From: Dryas octopetala
Taxonomy: Eukaryota > Streptophyta > Magnoliopsida > Rosales > Rosaceae
Length of the DNA stretch: 64,000 nucleotides
Reading direction: 5' to 3'
NCBI GenBank assembly: GCA_963921425.1
Contig: OY992837.1
Span: 11,815,896 to 11,879,895, forward strand
This document shows positions 45,662-57,064 of the stretch, in pieces. The position numbers and the translations under genes are program-made. Positions within the stretch are counted from its first letter, which is position 1; each line of letters starts with the position of its first letter. The notes below the pieces were generated by a model. The model saw nothing but the letters and a program-made list of their open reading frames with translations. It searched no databases and had not been told where the DNA came from.

Positions 45662-46410
45662 CTAAAAGATGTCAAGGTTAGTTAGGAGTTGTCTAATCCA
45701 GGAGAGCTCAGCAGCCATTGTGGCTAATGTCCTCTGCTTCAGTAGATGATCTAGAAATAGTGGCCTGCTTTTTACCTCCCCAAGAGATGGGGTTAGAGCA
45801 AAGGTATACAACAAAACCAGCTGTAGAACGTCTATCAATAAGGTATCCAGCCCAGTCTGCATCAGAATAGGCTTGGAGATCCAAGGAACTAGCCTCAAAG
45901 TGAATACCATAGTCGATAGTCCCCTGCTGATAACTTAATATCCTTTTGACAGCAGACATGTGAACCTCAGTGGCGTTTGCATAAACTGTCACACTGCATT
46001 AACTGCAAAATTGATATCAGGTCTGTTGAAGGTGAGATATCTCAATTCTCCAACCATGCTTCTCTAAGTAGTAGGGTCAGAGAGCAAAGTTCCATCATGC
46101 TTAAGTAATTTGGTGGAAGGTGCACAATGTGTATTCAGTCATATGGCTTTATCCAGCAGATCCATAGCATACTTGGATTGATTAACAAAAATGCCTGTAG
46201 CAGTATAGGAGATCTGCAACCCCAACAAGTCAGCCTAAGTCCCTTCATATCAAATTCATCGGTGAGAAGTTGAATGGTATGTGGGTCATTTCCTGTCAAG
46301 ATAATATCATCCACATAATGTAGTAACACCACCAGGAAATGGCTAGAATTTCTTACAAACAAAGAGGAGTCTGCAGCAGATGCTTGAAAGCCTAAAATGA
46401 CAAGGGAGCT
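45480..46410 (-). pseudogene. Degenerate copia RT-RNase H relic
   Basis: On the minus strand, frames interrupted by stops and indels still read RT catalytic LLHYVDDIILTGND (about 46290-46335) and RNase H strings AYSDADWAGYLIDRRSTAG and KKQATISRSSTEAE (about 45725-45880). Gag, protease and integrase are missing, and no LTR was found. At its sense-upstream (right) side it joins DUF26 sequence at about 46408 without a spacer. Confidence 0.75.
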
Positions 46411-46990
46411 AGAGCTTGAGCTATCCAACAATACCAATTCACTTTATGGTGCGGCACAATGCGCTGGGTACCTTTCTAAGAATACGGAGTGTCTAAATGT
46501 AGCAATGAGAGTGTCTAAATGTAGCAATGAGGGAACTTCTAGAAGATAACCTTAGAGGTGGGCATGTTTATTATGGGAATTGTTCTCTTATATTCGAAAT
46601 TTACGTCTTTTTCAATTGGTACTTAGGTGGGAATGTATTTCTTCGAAGCAAAATAAATTTCAAAGCTCCCCATATTTTGAAGGAATGCATTTCTGCCGGA
46701 AAGATATTCTGCAGTTAGTTTTTTTTTCTTATTTGTTGTGGGTCTCTTTTCCTATAGTTGCAGACCAAAATTTTACGGAAATGTTTCTCTCTTTTAATTT
46801 AGATGCCGAAAGCTTGATAGCTTTTTCTTGTTCTTACCTCGTCTGGTATGTGAGTTTCTCCCCTTATAACCTTTCCTGCTTCGTTAATCAATTTTAGCCA
46901 CTAGGCTTTTAACTTAAAAAGTAGTTCAATATGTTATATGGTTTGGCCACAAAAGATCTTCAACCATAAAAGTAGTAAATATCGTATCAC
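46408..46990 (+). pseudogene. DUF26/Gnk2 fragment (second module and 3' flank)
   Basis: Begins within the second Gnk2 module (LSNNTNSLYGAAQCAG-like) and matches 56872-57330 of the intact paralogue. It contains a 20-odd-bp internal tandem duplication (GTGTCTAAATGTAGCAATGA twice, near 46487-46530), loses the second and third cysteines, and continues into a conserved 3' untranslated flank. The 5' half of the gene is absent, replaced by the copia relic. Confidence 0.75.
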
Positions 46991-47019
46991 TAGGTCATAA
47001 ACCTATATATATTATTAAT

Positions 47020-48585
47020 TAGGGCTGCCTTTTGGTTTGGTTTTTACCTTATTAAAATTTTTTGATTTGGTAAATCGATTTTCACAATTCAAAAATCGGA
47101 AATCCAAAAAAAGTGGGTAAATCGACCAATTACTGAAAATTATTACAGAAAGAAATCGAATTGATTATTATTGAAATATATTACTGAAAAAACTGAAATA
47201 ATTACAGAAATTTACTTATATATGTTTATATAATACTATTATGTTAGTAGTACAATAAATATTACAGTTAATTACAAATAAATCCACTTTTAGAGCCCTT
47301 TGTACAAAAAAACCCACCTAAAAAGTTGAATGACAAATAAGTCCATTTTGTACAAATAAGTCCACGTTATGTTCTTTTCCATGGTTTTTTTTTTTTTTTT
47401 TTTTGTAAAACTAAGCAAATTGTTATAGTAACAATGATTGCTATTGCCAAATAGTAGCAATTAATAGTGTATTTTTACAATTTAAATAGTTACTGTTTCA
47501 CAGTAACAATGATTGCTACTGTCAAATAGTGGCAATTAATAGAGTGTTTTTGCAATTTAAATAGTTACTGTCTGATAGTAACAATGATTGCCACTACCAA
47601 ACAGTAGCAATTAATTGCCAATCAGCTTCTTCTTCTTCCATTTCGTCTCCCAAGGCCTGTTTGGGCACCATATCTCCTTTTTTCCTTTTCTTCTTTTCAT
47701 CTTTTCTTCTTTTCTTTTTTCTCCTGCGCATGTGTCCCTCATCTTCTTCTTCCTCAATCTTTCTCTCTCTCCCCCTCAATTTCTCTCTCTACCTCACTTT
47801 CTCTCTTTGCCTCTCCTCTTTCTCTCAGCCCCAAAACCCAATCCCCCAGCCCCGACCTCTTTCCTCCCCTTCCCCCTGCATCCTCTCTCTCGTTGCCTCC
47901 CCCGACCGATGCCAATGGACCGGTTGGCTACCGCTTTTTTGCAACCAGACTGGATGGAACTAAAGCTTGTAGATTTGGGTTTTAAAAAAAAAAACCCTAA
48001 ATATTGAACTACTAATATTATAAACAACTATAAGAAAATATAATTATATAATGTTATCATATTAATATTATCAAAAGTGTGAGTTAAGATATAGAGTCAC
48101 TCTCTAATAAAGTAAATATTATTATTTTTAGGAAAATAAGAACCTCATTTTTAGGTAAGTAATGCTATATACTCATATTTATCGGTATATATACATACTA
48201 AATTAATAGGATATGCACTAATATATTTTTAAACTACTTATACTAGTATATATTACTAATATTAATATTATTACAATTAATACTAGTACTTATTAAATTA
48301 CGAATACTACTCGTGCAAATATATATTCATTAAACATTATATGTTATGCATCATATTTGATTACATTTTAATTTATATTGGTATATAATATAATAATTAG
48401 TATTATTATAATTAAACTGAAAATGAACCGAAAGTATTCGATACCAAAATTACCAAAATCGAATTGAAAACCGAAGTTTACAAAAAATTACCAAACAAAA
48501 TACCGAAACTGAAAAAATATTGAATTTTTTTGTTTTGTTTTGGTAAGGCTCAATATCGAACTGAACCGACCAATGAGCAGCCCTA
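47020..48585. mobile_element. hAT-like non-autonomous element
   Basis: The left end TAGGGCTGCCTTTTGGTTTGG and inverse right end TAGGGCTGCTCATTGGTCGG are terminal repeats. The flanks TTATTAAT (47012-47019) and CTATTAAT (48586-48593) form an 8-bp duplication with one change. Subterminal ACCGA/TCGGT-type motifs occur on both sides. The centre (47620-47900) is a long pyrimidine-rich tract that yields spurious open frames on both strands. No transposase. It lies in the DUF26 3' flank. Confidence 0.75.
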
Positions 48586-49157
48586 CTATTAATTCTAGTA
48601 AGAGAATGATTCATGACATCTTGTTTTTGACACAAGTTTTCAATGTGACTCATTCTATATATAGTTTCAACGATTTGAATCGTCTATTTTTATGTTTCTA
48701 TTAAATGATCATTTTTGTAAAAATTTAGATAAATCAAAAACTATTTACCTACAAAGATTCAATGGTCAAAATTTCAAGTGTACAAAATTTTTGAAGTTCC
48801 CACTTGATTTCAAATAGTACTTCAATTCATATATAAGAGGCTTACTTTGAGATTTACATGGCCAACTCTGAAATTTCGATGGCCCTATGCGAAAATTAAA
48901 TTGAGACCCTACTCAAATGGTGTCATGGAATACTCAAAACTATGAATGAATTGATGCGTTAAATACTTATTGGTCTGGTGGGTATTTGGCCCTTTTGTTT
49001 ACTTTTGTTTTTTGTCAACTGGGTTGGATCTCTTCATAAACTCAGGCAACCATATTCTTTGTAATAAAACAAATTGCAACACAAAGGGGATTTGAAACAC
49101 TAACCTATGTGAACAAAGAAGCACTACCCACTACCAACTAGGTTAAATTGTAAGCGA
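48586..49157. other. Intergenic, no gene recognised
   Basis: Nothing recognisable apart from a short GATTTGAATCGTCTATTTT stretch near 48675 that resembles the foldback motif seen elsewhere in the window. Confidence 0.45.
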
Positions 49158-49556
49158 ATTCTTAAATTATAGGCTGAATTGTACTTTTGATTCTTGTAGC
49201 TTGGGTTAAGTTCTACTTTAGTTCATGTAGCGACGATGATTTGCTTAGATTTGGATGGGTAAAAACAATGACTTAAGTAGAGACTGAGAGAGGAGACTTT
49301 GTGGCGGTGGCTGAATTTGAGTTTCCCACCTGATGAAGAAGTAGAATGCCCATTCTTAAATTATAGGCTAAATTGTACTTTTGATTCTTGCAGTTTGGGT
49401 TAAGTTCTACTTTAGTTCATGTAGGCATGATGATTTGCTTAGATTTGGATGGGTAACAACAACGACACAAGTAGAGACTGAGAGAGGAGACTTTGTGGCG
49501 GTGGCTAAATTTGAGTTTCCCACTCGACGAAGAAGTAGAATGCCCATTCTTGTAAT
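49158..49556. repeat. Tandem duplication, 194-bp unit
   Basis: Two adjacent copies starting ATTCTTAAATTATAGGCT (49158 and 49352), followed by CATTCTTGTAATATCC where a third would begin. The copies differ at scattered sites. No coding role seen. Confidence 0.75.
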
Positions 49557-50249
49557 ATCCTTTACTTGTACAATAAGTTATTAAGTTTAGGTTTCTTGTA
49601 ACCCAAGTTGTATTACTCTTATAAAATAAGTTATCAACTAAGGCTTCTTTAGCTCTTTCTTAAATTCGTTACAATAGCTTTTGGGTAGAGGCACTTTTTG
49701 GTCTTGAATAGTAATTAAAATTATTTCCACTTCACAATTTGGTCAAGTATTGATCAAATTGAAAGTGCAATTATCACTATGTAATTCGGAAAATATTTTT
49801 TAATTTATGAAAAAAAAAACCCTTTTCTTAAAGAAATGCGAAATGTAAGTTATAATATATTGGTAAATATGACCACTGGGGTGAACATAGAGGTACACCC
49901 AGGGTGGACTTTAAGTATTGTTCCTTTGATTGTTCCTATATTCACAGTGCCATTGTTTTTGTGAATATTCAATAGGTTATTGTTATATATATAATATATA
50001 TTACCATCACGGCCACACTATTAATTTTTTATGTTGGGGTAGAGACTAGTATCTGAATTATATATAAATGTATTAATGTAACAATAGTATTGTGGCATTA
50101 ATATAGCTGGCAGTGGAGGGTGGATTCAATAGATGGAAAATGGGGTAGTGACTAACTATTAAACATTTAAACCTCAAAGTGGTCCAATGAAACGCATCTC
50201 ACAGTACAAATATTTAATTTAATTACATATACTTTGACTATATACATAA
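49557..50249. other. Upstream flank of DUF26 copy 3
   Basis: The stretch around 50110-50170 (GGATTCAATAGATGGAAAATG) matches 25555-25600 upstream of the first DUF26 gene, showing that the duplicated unit included promoter sequence. No gene. Confidence 0.5.
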
Positions 50250-51045
50250 ATGATCACTCGCTAACCATAGAGTGGAGAATTCTCCACTTACCTAATCACC
50301 CAGCAACGAATTTTAATAATCGGAACTGTTCATATTTTAGGGCACCATTAAAAAATCACCCATACAAAAAATTAGTCAATTAATCAGAAACTGTTTAGCT
50401 AGTATATTACTGTTAACATCATTTTAACTTTATTTGACCAGTAGGGCTAGATATTCTACATTTTTATATCACAATTTCATACCACCTTATGTGACAACTT
50501 ACATGACATTCATACATTGGATACTAATAAATAAAAATAAAAACCCAAAAAGAAAAATAAAATTATATCCAGTAAAATAATGACACGTAAGATGGTATAA
50601 AAATGTGATATAAGAATGTGGTAAGTATAGCATTATTGTTATTTGACGAACTGTATTTGTCTGCAAAGTTTGGATGACCAAATAATTGCCAATTTGGTTG
50701 ATTTTTTTACTGGGACGACCCTTGAGGATAGACCTAAAAAATACAGTTTCACCACAAAGCATGAAATTCAATAATCGGGACCGTCCATTTTTTAGGTCCA
50801 TCCTCAAGGGTCATCCATGTAAAAGATCAGCCAAATCAGTAATTGTTTGGTCTTCCAAACTTTACAAATAAATACAGTTCGTCAGATAAGGTTGAAATGA
50901 TGTTGACAGTAATACACTACCTAAACAGTAATTTTTGAATGATGCCCTAAAATATGGACGGTTCCGATTATTGAAATTCGTTGATGGGTGATTAGGTTAG
51001 CGAAGAATTCTCCATTTTATGATTAACAAGTGATCATTTTTGTAT
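50250..51045. mobile_element. Long foldback element in the DUF26 promoter
   Basis: The left arm (TGATCACTCGCTAACC, GGAGAATTCTCC, CCTAATCACCCA, AATAATCGGAACTGTTCATA) is matched in inverse by the right arm (50880-51041). The inner part 50648-50895 is itself a near-perfect palindrome (ACTGTATTTGTCTGCAAAGT with its inverse, centre about 50765). The left arm is interrupted by a separate MITE at 50439-50638. Outer borders are approximate. It lies about 135-930 bp upstream of the DUF26 start. Confidence 0.75.
50439..50638. mobile_element. Mutator-type MITE nested in the foldback
   Basis: A 200-bp inverted-repeat element (CTACATTTTTATATCAC on the left, GTGATATAAGAATGTGG on the right). It is flanked by a perfect 9-bp duplication TTATTTGAC (50430-50438 and 50639-50647), the length Mutator-like transposases produce. 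Removing it and one duplication restores continuity of the outer palindrome arm, which proves the order of insertion. Confidence 0.85.
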
Positions 51046-51540
51046 ATATATAGATAATAATATGTTATAATATATGTATACTACTACTACTAGGTCTATT
51101 ATATATATATCTCATGTCTATAGAAGCATATATGATCATTTCGATTTATGCGTTGTTTTAAGATCAATTAATTAAGAAGATGTTTTGCTCAAAACCATTA
51201 ATCTCTGCTCTGAGTCTCTTATGTTTCTCCTTTGGCCTTCATGCCACTGAAAGTTTTTTGGTGGAGCATACCTGTTTTAGTGGACCAAAATTTCAAGCCA
51301 AGGGGAGTTATGATGATACCCTGTCTATGGTACTCACCATATTACAAATAAAATCTCCACCTTACGGATATGGAACTTCCGTCCAACATAGTAGACAGAA
51401 TAATGAACTTGTATTTGGGCTAGCGCAATGCTGGAAGTCAATACTCCCCCGCAAGAATTGCCAAGACTGCATCCGTCAAGCAAGCAAACAACTCCGCAAG
51501 CGTTGCCCTGAGCATAAAGGAGCTATTATTTGGTACAAAA

Positions 51541-51865
51541 TGATAAACAGTATAGGTGTTTTTGGTAATTCTTTTTTTTCTTCATCTATTATTCTTCCTC
51601 TATGGGGCTTTATATAATGTGATTACAAGTAGGTTTCGTAAGGAATCATAATTACACCTAATTACTCTTAATTACTCCTAATTATACAGCTATTATAATA
51701 TTCCCATAAATACACCTAATTACTCCTAATTATACAGCTGTTATAACATTCCCATAAACACACCTAATTACTCCTAATTACTCATAATTATACAGGTTTG
51801 AGCTGTTACAACATTCTCATAAATACATACATATATCTAATCAATATTTATGACTCTATTCAACA
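51541..51865 (-). repeat. 3' LTR of the DUF26-inserted copia
   Basis: Contains short internal repeats of CACCTAATTACTCCTAATTA. Two substitutions relative to the other LTR. Confidence 0.93.
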
Positions 51866-51872
51866 CTCCCCC

Positions 51873-53573
51873 TCAAGTTGGTGCATAGATATCTCGCATG
51901 CCCAACTTGTCAATAGAGTCATAGAAAATTCTGCTGGAGACAGCTTTGGTAAGAACATCTGCAAGCTGATCTTCGGTCTTCACAAAAGGAAGTTCAATGA
52001 TACCATTCTCCAACTTCTCCTTGATGAAGTGTCGGTCTATCTCAACATGTTTGGTACGGTCATGCTGTACCGGGTTATGCGCAATGTCTATGGCGGCTTT
52101 ATTGTCACAAAAGAGTTTCATAGCTTTCCTGGGTTTACGACCCAGGTCACGCAAGAGACTATGCAGCCACAATAGTTCCTGAATTCCATGTGCCATACCC
52201 CTGTATTCCGATTCTGCACTAGATCGGGCCACGACTTTTTGTTTCTTGCTACGCCACGTAACAAGATTACCCCCTACAAATGTAAAGTATTCTGACGTGG
52301 ATCGCCGATCAGTAATTGATCCGGCCCAATCTGCATCTGTATACCCCATAACCTCATCAGAATTATTCTTACAAAACATAACACCAATACCTGGAGACGT
52401 CTTCAAGTATCTCAGAATTCGGGTAACTGCATCCATATGAACATTGCTGGGATTATGAGTGAACTGGCTAACCACTCCAACTGCATACACAATGTCTGGT
52501 CTCGTGTGTGATAGGTATATTAATTTTCCCACCAACTGTTGGTATTTCTCCTTGTCTGTTGGGACTTGTTCAGGAAAGATACCCAACTTGTGGTTCATCT
52601 CTATGGGTGTATCACATGTCTTGCAGTCCAACATGCCAACCTCGGCAAGTAGGTCTAAAGTATATTTCCTTTGAGATAAAGAAATGCCATGTTTGGATCT
52701 GGCAACCTCAATTCCAAGGAAATATTTCAGATCACCCAAGTCTTTCATCTCAAACTCAGAAGATAGGTATTTCTTTAGTAGACAAATTTCTTCACTATCA
52801 TCTCCGGTCACTACCATATCATCGACGTAAATGATCAAGACCGTTATTTTCCTCTCTTGTTCTTGATGAACAGAGTATGATCAGAATTGCTCTGTTTGTA
52901 CCCAAATTTCTTCATGGCAAGTGTGTATCTCCCGAACCAGGCTCGGGGTGACTGTTTCAACCCATACAAAGACTTCTTCAGTTTACATACCTTCCCTTGG
53001 TTTGAAATAGTCATCATGCCAGGGGGGAAATCCATATATACTTCCTCCTTAAGTTCACCATGAAGGAAGGCATTCTTGACATCAAATTGCAATAAAGGCC
53101 AATCATAGTTTGCTGCAAGATAGTAGTACCCTAACTGTATTCAACTTCGCGACTGGGGCAAAAGTTTCTTGATAATCAATGCCGTATGTCTGGGTGTACC
53201 CCTTAGCCACAAGTCGTGCCTTGTACCTTTCAATAGAACCGTCTGACTTGTATTTAATGGTGAAGATCCATTTGCAACCAACAGGTTTCTTCCCCTTGGG
53301 TAGTGCCACAATATCCCAAGTTTCATTCTGTTTTAGGGCAGTCATCTCTTTGTTCATGGCTTCGATCCACTTTTCATCTGCTAGAGCATCCTGCACTTTA
53401 CTTGGAATAGATATAGAGGATAGATGACGAACAAATGCATCATGAGACTCAGACAATCTATGGGTAGACACATGGTTACTAATGGGATATTTTGATTTTG
53501 CATGTATGTCAGGTGAGTATTGGATTTTTGGTTTGCCTCGAGTAGTTCGAGGTGGTAATTGGTATTTAGACAC
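51873..53573 (-). pseudogene. Copia RT-RNase H, three frames
   Basis: The RT entry ([39 protein letters not shown]) runs in the frame 53573-53103 and breaks by a two-base loss near 53115. The middle part ([35 protein letters not shown]) is at 53092-52844. A one-base loss near 52842 precedes the catalytic IIYVDDMVVTGDD frame (52838-51873), which goes on through RNase H (GYTDADWAG, ARSSAESEYRGMAHG, DNKAAIDIAHNPV) to the end. All catalytic motifs are still present, just in different frames. Confidence 0.88.
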
Positions 53574-53632
53574 AGATTCATCATTCTCAACATTCTCAAC
53601 ATAATCATTCTCAACATTCTCAACATAATCAT

Positions 53633-56314
53633 TTAGGTCATAATCAACATGTTCATTATCAGAGTTAAGTAGTACCTCGTTTCGAGTGTCGATTGGTGCA
53701 TTGGCAGGGCAGAGGGGTTAGTTTCTTCATCAACGACGACATGAGATGGCGCTTCACTAGTGTCTTCATCAACTATATGGGATGTGTTGGGTTCGGATGT
53801 ATTGGGTGTAGATTCGATACTGGCAAAAGGGCGCTCGGATGGTGCAAAGTGCGAATCTTCCAAAAAATCAACCACTTGGTCTAAGTTTTCAACCACTTCG
53901 CGATTCAACACTTTACTCCCCCTCTCCCCCTGAAGTGGAGAATCGGGAGAGTGTGAATGAAAATATGCATCATCCTCCCAGAACTGAACATCAAGAGTCA
54001 CGATGGTCTTCTGGGTAGGTGGGTGAAAACACTTGTAGCCTTTTTGAGTAGGTGAGTACCCCACAAACACACACTTTGTAGCGCAGGCATCCAATTTACT
54101 CATGTGAGTAAGATCGATATGAGTGTAGGCAACACATCCAAACACTTTTGGTGGTAGTTTGGATACAGACGACACATTGATATGTTGAGAAAAAACTTGA
54201 AGTGGTGTTTCAAATTTGAGGGATCGGTTAGGAATCCGATTGATCAAATAAGCTGCAGCTAGCACGGCATCGCCCCACAAATAGTGTGGAACATTCTTGT
54301 CAAGCATAAGAGCCCGTGCCATTTCAAGGAGTTGGCGATTCTTCCGTTCAGCAACCTCATTTTGTTGTGGGGTATATGGGCATGAGGTCTGATGTATCAT
54401 GCCTTGTTCCTGAAAAAATTGAGACATGCTATTGTTGACAAACTCGGTGCCATTATCAGAGCGCAATGTTTTAATCTTGATCTGGAATTGAGTGAAGACC
54501 ATGGCATGGAAATCCCTGAAGGCTTTATTGACATCACTTTTGTGCTTCAGGAGGTATACTCAAGTCATTCGGGTACAATCATCAATAAAAGTTATGTACC
54601 ATCTGTTACCATGAGAAGCAACCTTAGTAGGACCCCATACGTCAGAATGAATTAACTCAAATGGGAGAGCAACTTTATTATAACGCAGCGGATAAGAGGT
54701 ACGGTGGCTTTTGGCCATCACACAAGTTTCACAAAAGAAATCATTGTTTGATAAATCCGTAAACAATGAAGGAAACAATTTCTTCAAATAACTGAAAGAG
54801 ACATGTCCCAAACGACGATGCCATAACCAAATTTCTTGCTCCTGACTTGAACCACCACTTTGGACTTGACAACCATGACTACCAGCTTTATCAAGTGGTG
54901 ACGTCCAGTAGTACAACCCCCCTCTCCGTTTACCATGCCCAATCTTCTCTCGGGTTGTGAGATCCTGAAAGTAACAATGAGTAGGATAAAAAGTACCAAA
55001 ACAATGAAATTGGTCTAAAAACTTTCCGACAGATAGGAGGCTACCATTGAGAGAAGGAACATGCAATACACTAGACAGGGGCAAATCATGGGATATTGAA
55101 ATGGTACCTTCTCCAATAACTGGAGAAGTTATGCCATTGGCACTTGTAATATATGGAGCACGGGTATGGGGTTTTAGATCACTAAACAAGTTAGAGTTAC
55201 ATGTCATATGGTCAGATGCACCTGTGTCAATAATCCATCCATATCTATCACAAGTATTAGTTTGAGTACTCAAAGCAATTTTAGAGGTACCTGACTCAGG
55301 AGGGATGAAGTCATCTCTTGGAGTAACTGCTAAGGAGGCCTTGGGAGTGGAGGATGACGATTTTGGGACATGATTGCGGGCCTTGTAGTCATCCCACCAT
55401 TCTGGGTATCCATGTTCACGGAAGCACTTTTCAGACAAATGGTTGCCACCACAATGAGTGCACTTTTCACCTGGTGCAAGGTCTTTGCGGGGATTTGTTG
55501 GGCCTGTTCGATGGGGCAGCGAGGATACAGGACGGGTGCCGGTACGGTGGGGCGGTTTATGAGTCTTAACTGTCATGGCACTCGCACCACCAAGCATGGA
55601 ATCCTGACGAGTTACTTCTTCCATAACCTGAGCATAGGCTATCTTAATATCAGGAATAGGATCTGTTGCCAGGACACGGCTGCGAACATTATCATATTGA
55701 GGTTCCAGGCCTCCCAAAAAATCAAATACACGGTCGCGGTCAATTTCTGTCTTGCGAAGAGCAATGTCAATAGCAGATGTATGTTTATTAGGATTCAACA
55801 GATCAATTTCATGCCAAAGCAAAGTCATTTTTTCATAGAATTTGGGAACAGAATCACTTCCCTGCATAGTGGTCACGGCTTGACGACGGAGTTGAAAGAG
55901 TCTGGAGCTATTTTGAGTGACTGTGTAGGTCTCTTTGGCAGAGTCCCACACACCTTGAGCAGTTTCCAGGTTCTCAAAGAGAGGGCGGACCGAGTCTGTC
56001 ATGGAGTTGAGCAACCATGATAGGACTTGGCAGTTATCTTCATCCCAGGGGTTGTACTCGGGGTTTGAGATGGCAGGAGCAGGTTTGGTATTATTGATGA
56101 AGCCACCCATACGTCGGCCAACAATGGAAATTCTGGCATTCCGGGACCATGATAGATAATTGGATTCATTCAACTTCATTGGGGTGATTGGAGCAGATGA
56201 ATCACGGGCATAAGTAGAGGACCCTTCGGAATTGCTGGAGTTTGAAGCATCATTTTTGGGTATATCTTCGTTGGCCATAACAAATGAGAGGTATGTTATG
56301 GTAAAGCTTATCAC
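53633..56314 (-). pseudogene. Copia gag-protease-integrase, broken by a stop and a frameshift
   Basis: Frame 56314-54560 holds gag (PMKLNESNYLSWSRNARISI, NPWDEDNCQVLSWLLNSM), a CX2CX4HX4C-type zinc knuckle (CTHCGGNHLSEKC), protease WIIDTGASDHMT, and the integrase HHCC domain (LWHRRLGHVSFSYLKKL, CETCVMAKSHRTSY). A TGA replaces a tryptophan codon at about 54560. The same frame continues through the integrase core (LRSDNGTEFVNN, SCPYTPQQNEVAERKNRQL) to about 53640, where a shift precedes the RT frame. The first Met of the family-like start is likely MANEDIPKND, 12 codons in. Confidence 0.88.
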
Positions 56315-56348
56315 AATCCACAGGTTCAGAGATTGTGCTCTGATACCA

Positions 56349-56673
56349 TGATAAACAGTATAGGTGTTTTTGGTAATTCTTTTTTTTCTTCATCTATTAT
56401 TCTTCCTCTATGGGGCTTTATATAATGTGATTACAAGTAGGTTTCGTAAGGAATCATAATTACACCTAATTACTCTTAATTACTCCTAATTATACAGCTG
56501 TTATAATATTCCCATAAATACACCTAATTACTCATAATTATACAGCTGTTATAACATTCCCATAAACACACCTAATTACTCCTAATTACTCATAATTATA
56601 CAGGTTTGAGCTGTTACAACATTCTCATAAATACATACATATATCTAATCAATATTTATGACTCTATTCAACA
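56349..56673 (-). repeat. 5' LTR of the DUF26-inserted copia
   Basis: Same 325-bp repeat as 51541-51865. The primer-binding site lies directly beside it at 56337-56348. Confidence 0.93.
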
Positions 56674-57064
56674 CAAAAACTGCCTCCTAAAATACTCTAA
56701 TGAATTTTTCTTTGGTATAAGTGACACCAATAACGGGATTTATGTCAAGAGTCGTAGACTCGTCGATTGTGATCCCCAATTGTTTGATCAGAAAGTTCAT
56801 TCGTTTTTAACCCAGTTATGTAGTAGAGTTTCTTCTAGTCCACAATTGTATTATGATGGGTACCAAAGGCTTGGGCTATCCAACAATATCAATTCAATTT
56901 ATGGTGCGGTTCAATGCACTGGAGACATTTCTAAAGAAGATTGTAATAAGTGTCTTAATGTAGCAATGAAGGAACTTCAAGAAGACAGTCTTGGAAGAAG
57001 AGGTGGACGTGCTTATTATGGGAGCTGTTATCTTAGATTCGAACTTTACCCATTTTTTAATTAA

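Larger units (their letters stand above)
51541..56673 (-). mobile_element. Complete Ty1/copia retrotransposon inside the DUF26 gene
   Basis: 5133 bp, with 325-bp LTRs at 51541-51865 and 56349-56673 that I find differ at two positions. Target-site duplication CAAAA is at 51536-51540 and 56674-56678. In sense (minus), the LTR runs TGTTGAATAGAG to GTTTATCA. The primer-binding site TGGTATCAGAGC (complement of 56337-56348) abuts the 5' LTR. The tail ends with a purine tract (AACTTGAGGGGGAG) before the 3' LTR. Order is gag, protease, integrase, RT, RNase H. The pol frame has one stop and at least three frameshifts, so this copy is not autonomous as assembled. Confidence 0.95.
51180..57064 (+). pseudogene. 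DUF26/Gnk2 secretory protein split by a copia insertion
   Basis: Third DUF26 copy. Coding sequence is 51180-51540 and 56679-57064. With the insertion and one CAAAA duplication left out, these sum to 747 nt, one uninterrupted frame of 248 residues, the normal size for two-module cysteine-rich repeat secretory proteins. A signal peptide (MFCSKPLISALSLLCFSFGLHA) leads to module 1 (HTCFSGPKF to AQCWKSILPRKNCQDC) and module 2 (NCLLKYSNEFFFG to VQCTGDISKEDCNKC, then GGRAYYGSCYLRFELYPFF). The family acts in the apoplast, some as antifungal or mannose-binding proteins. As assembled, transcription would run into the retrotransposon and stop shortly after residue 120 (at 51617). Nothing else is broken, so inactivation is recent. 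An insertion-free allele may exist in other individuals. Confidence 0.9.

Noticed and set aside
47594-48027. Overlapping open frames, Lys/Glu-rich on minus and Phe/Ser/Pro-rich on plus
   Set aside because: Same cause: a pyrimidine-rich tract within the hAT-like element.
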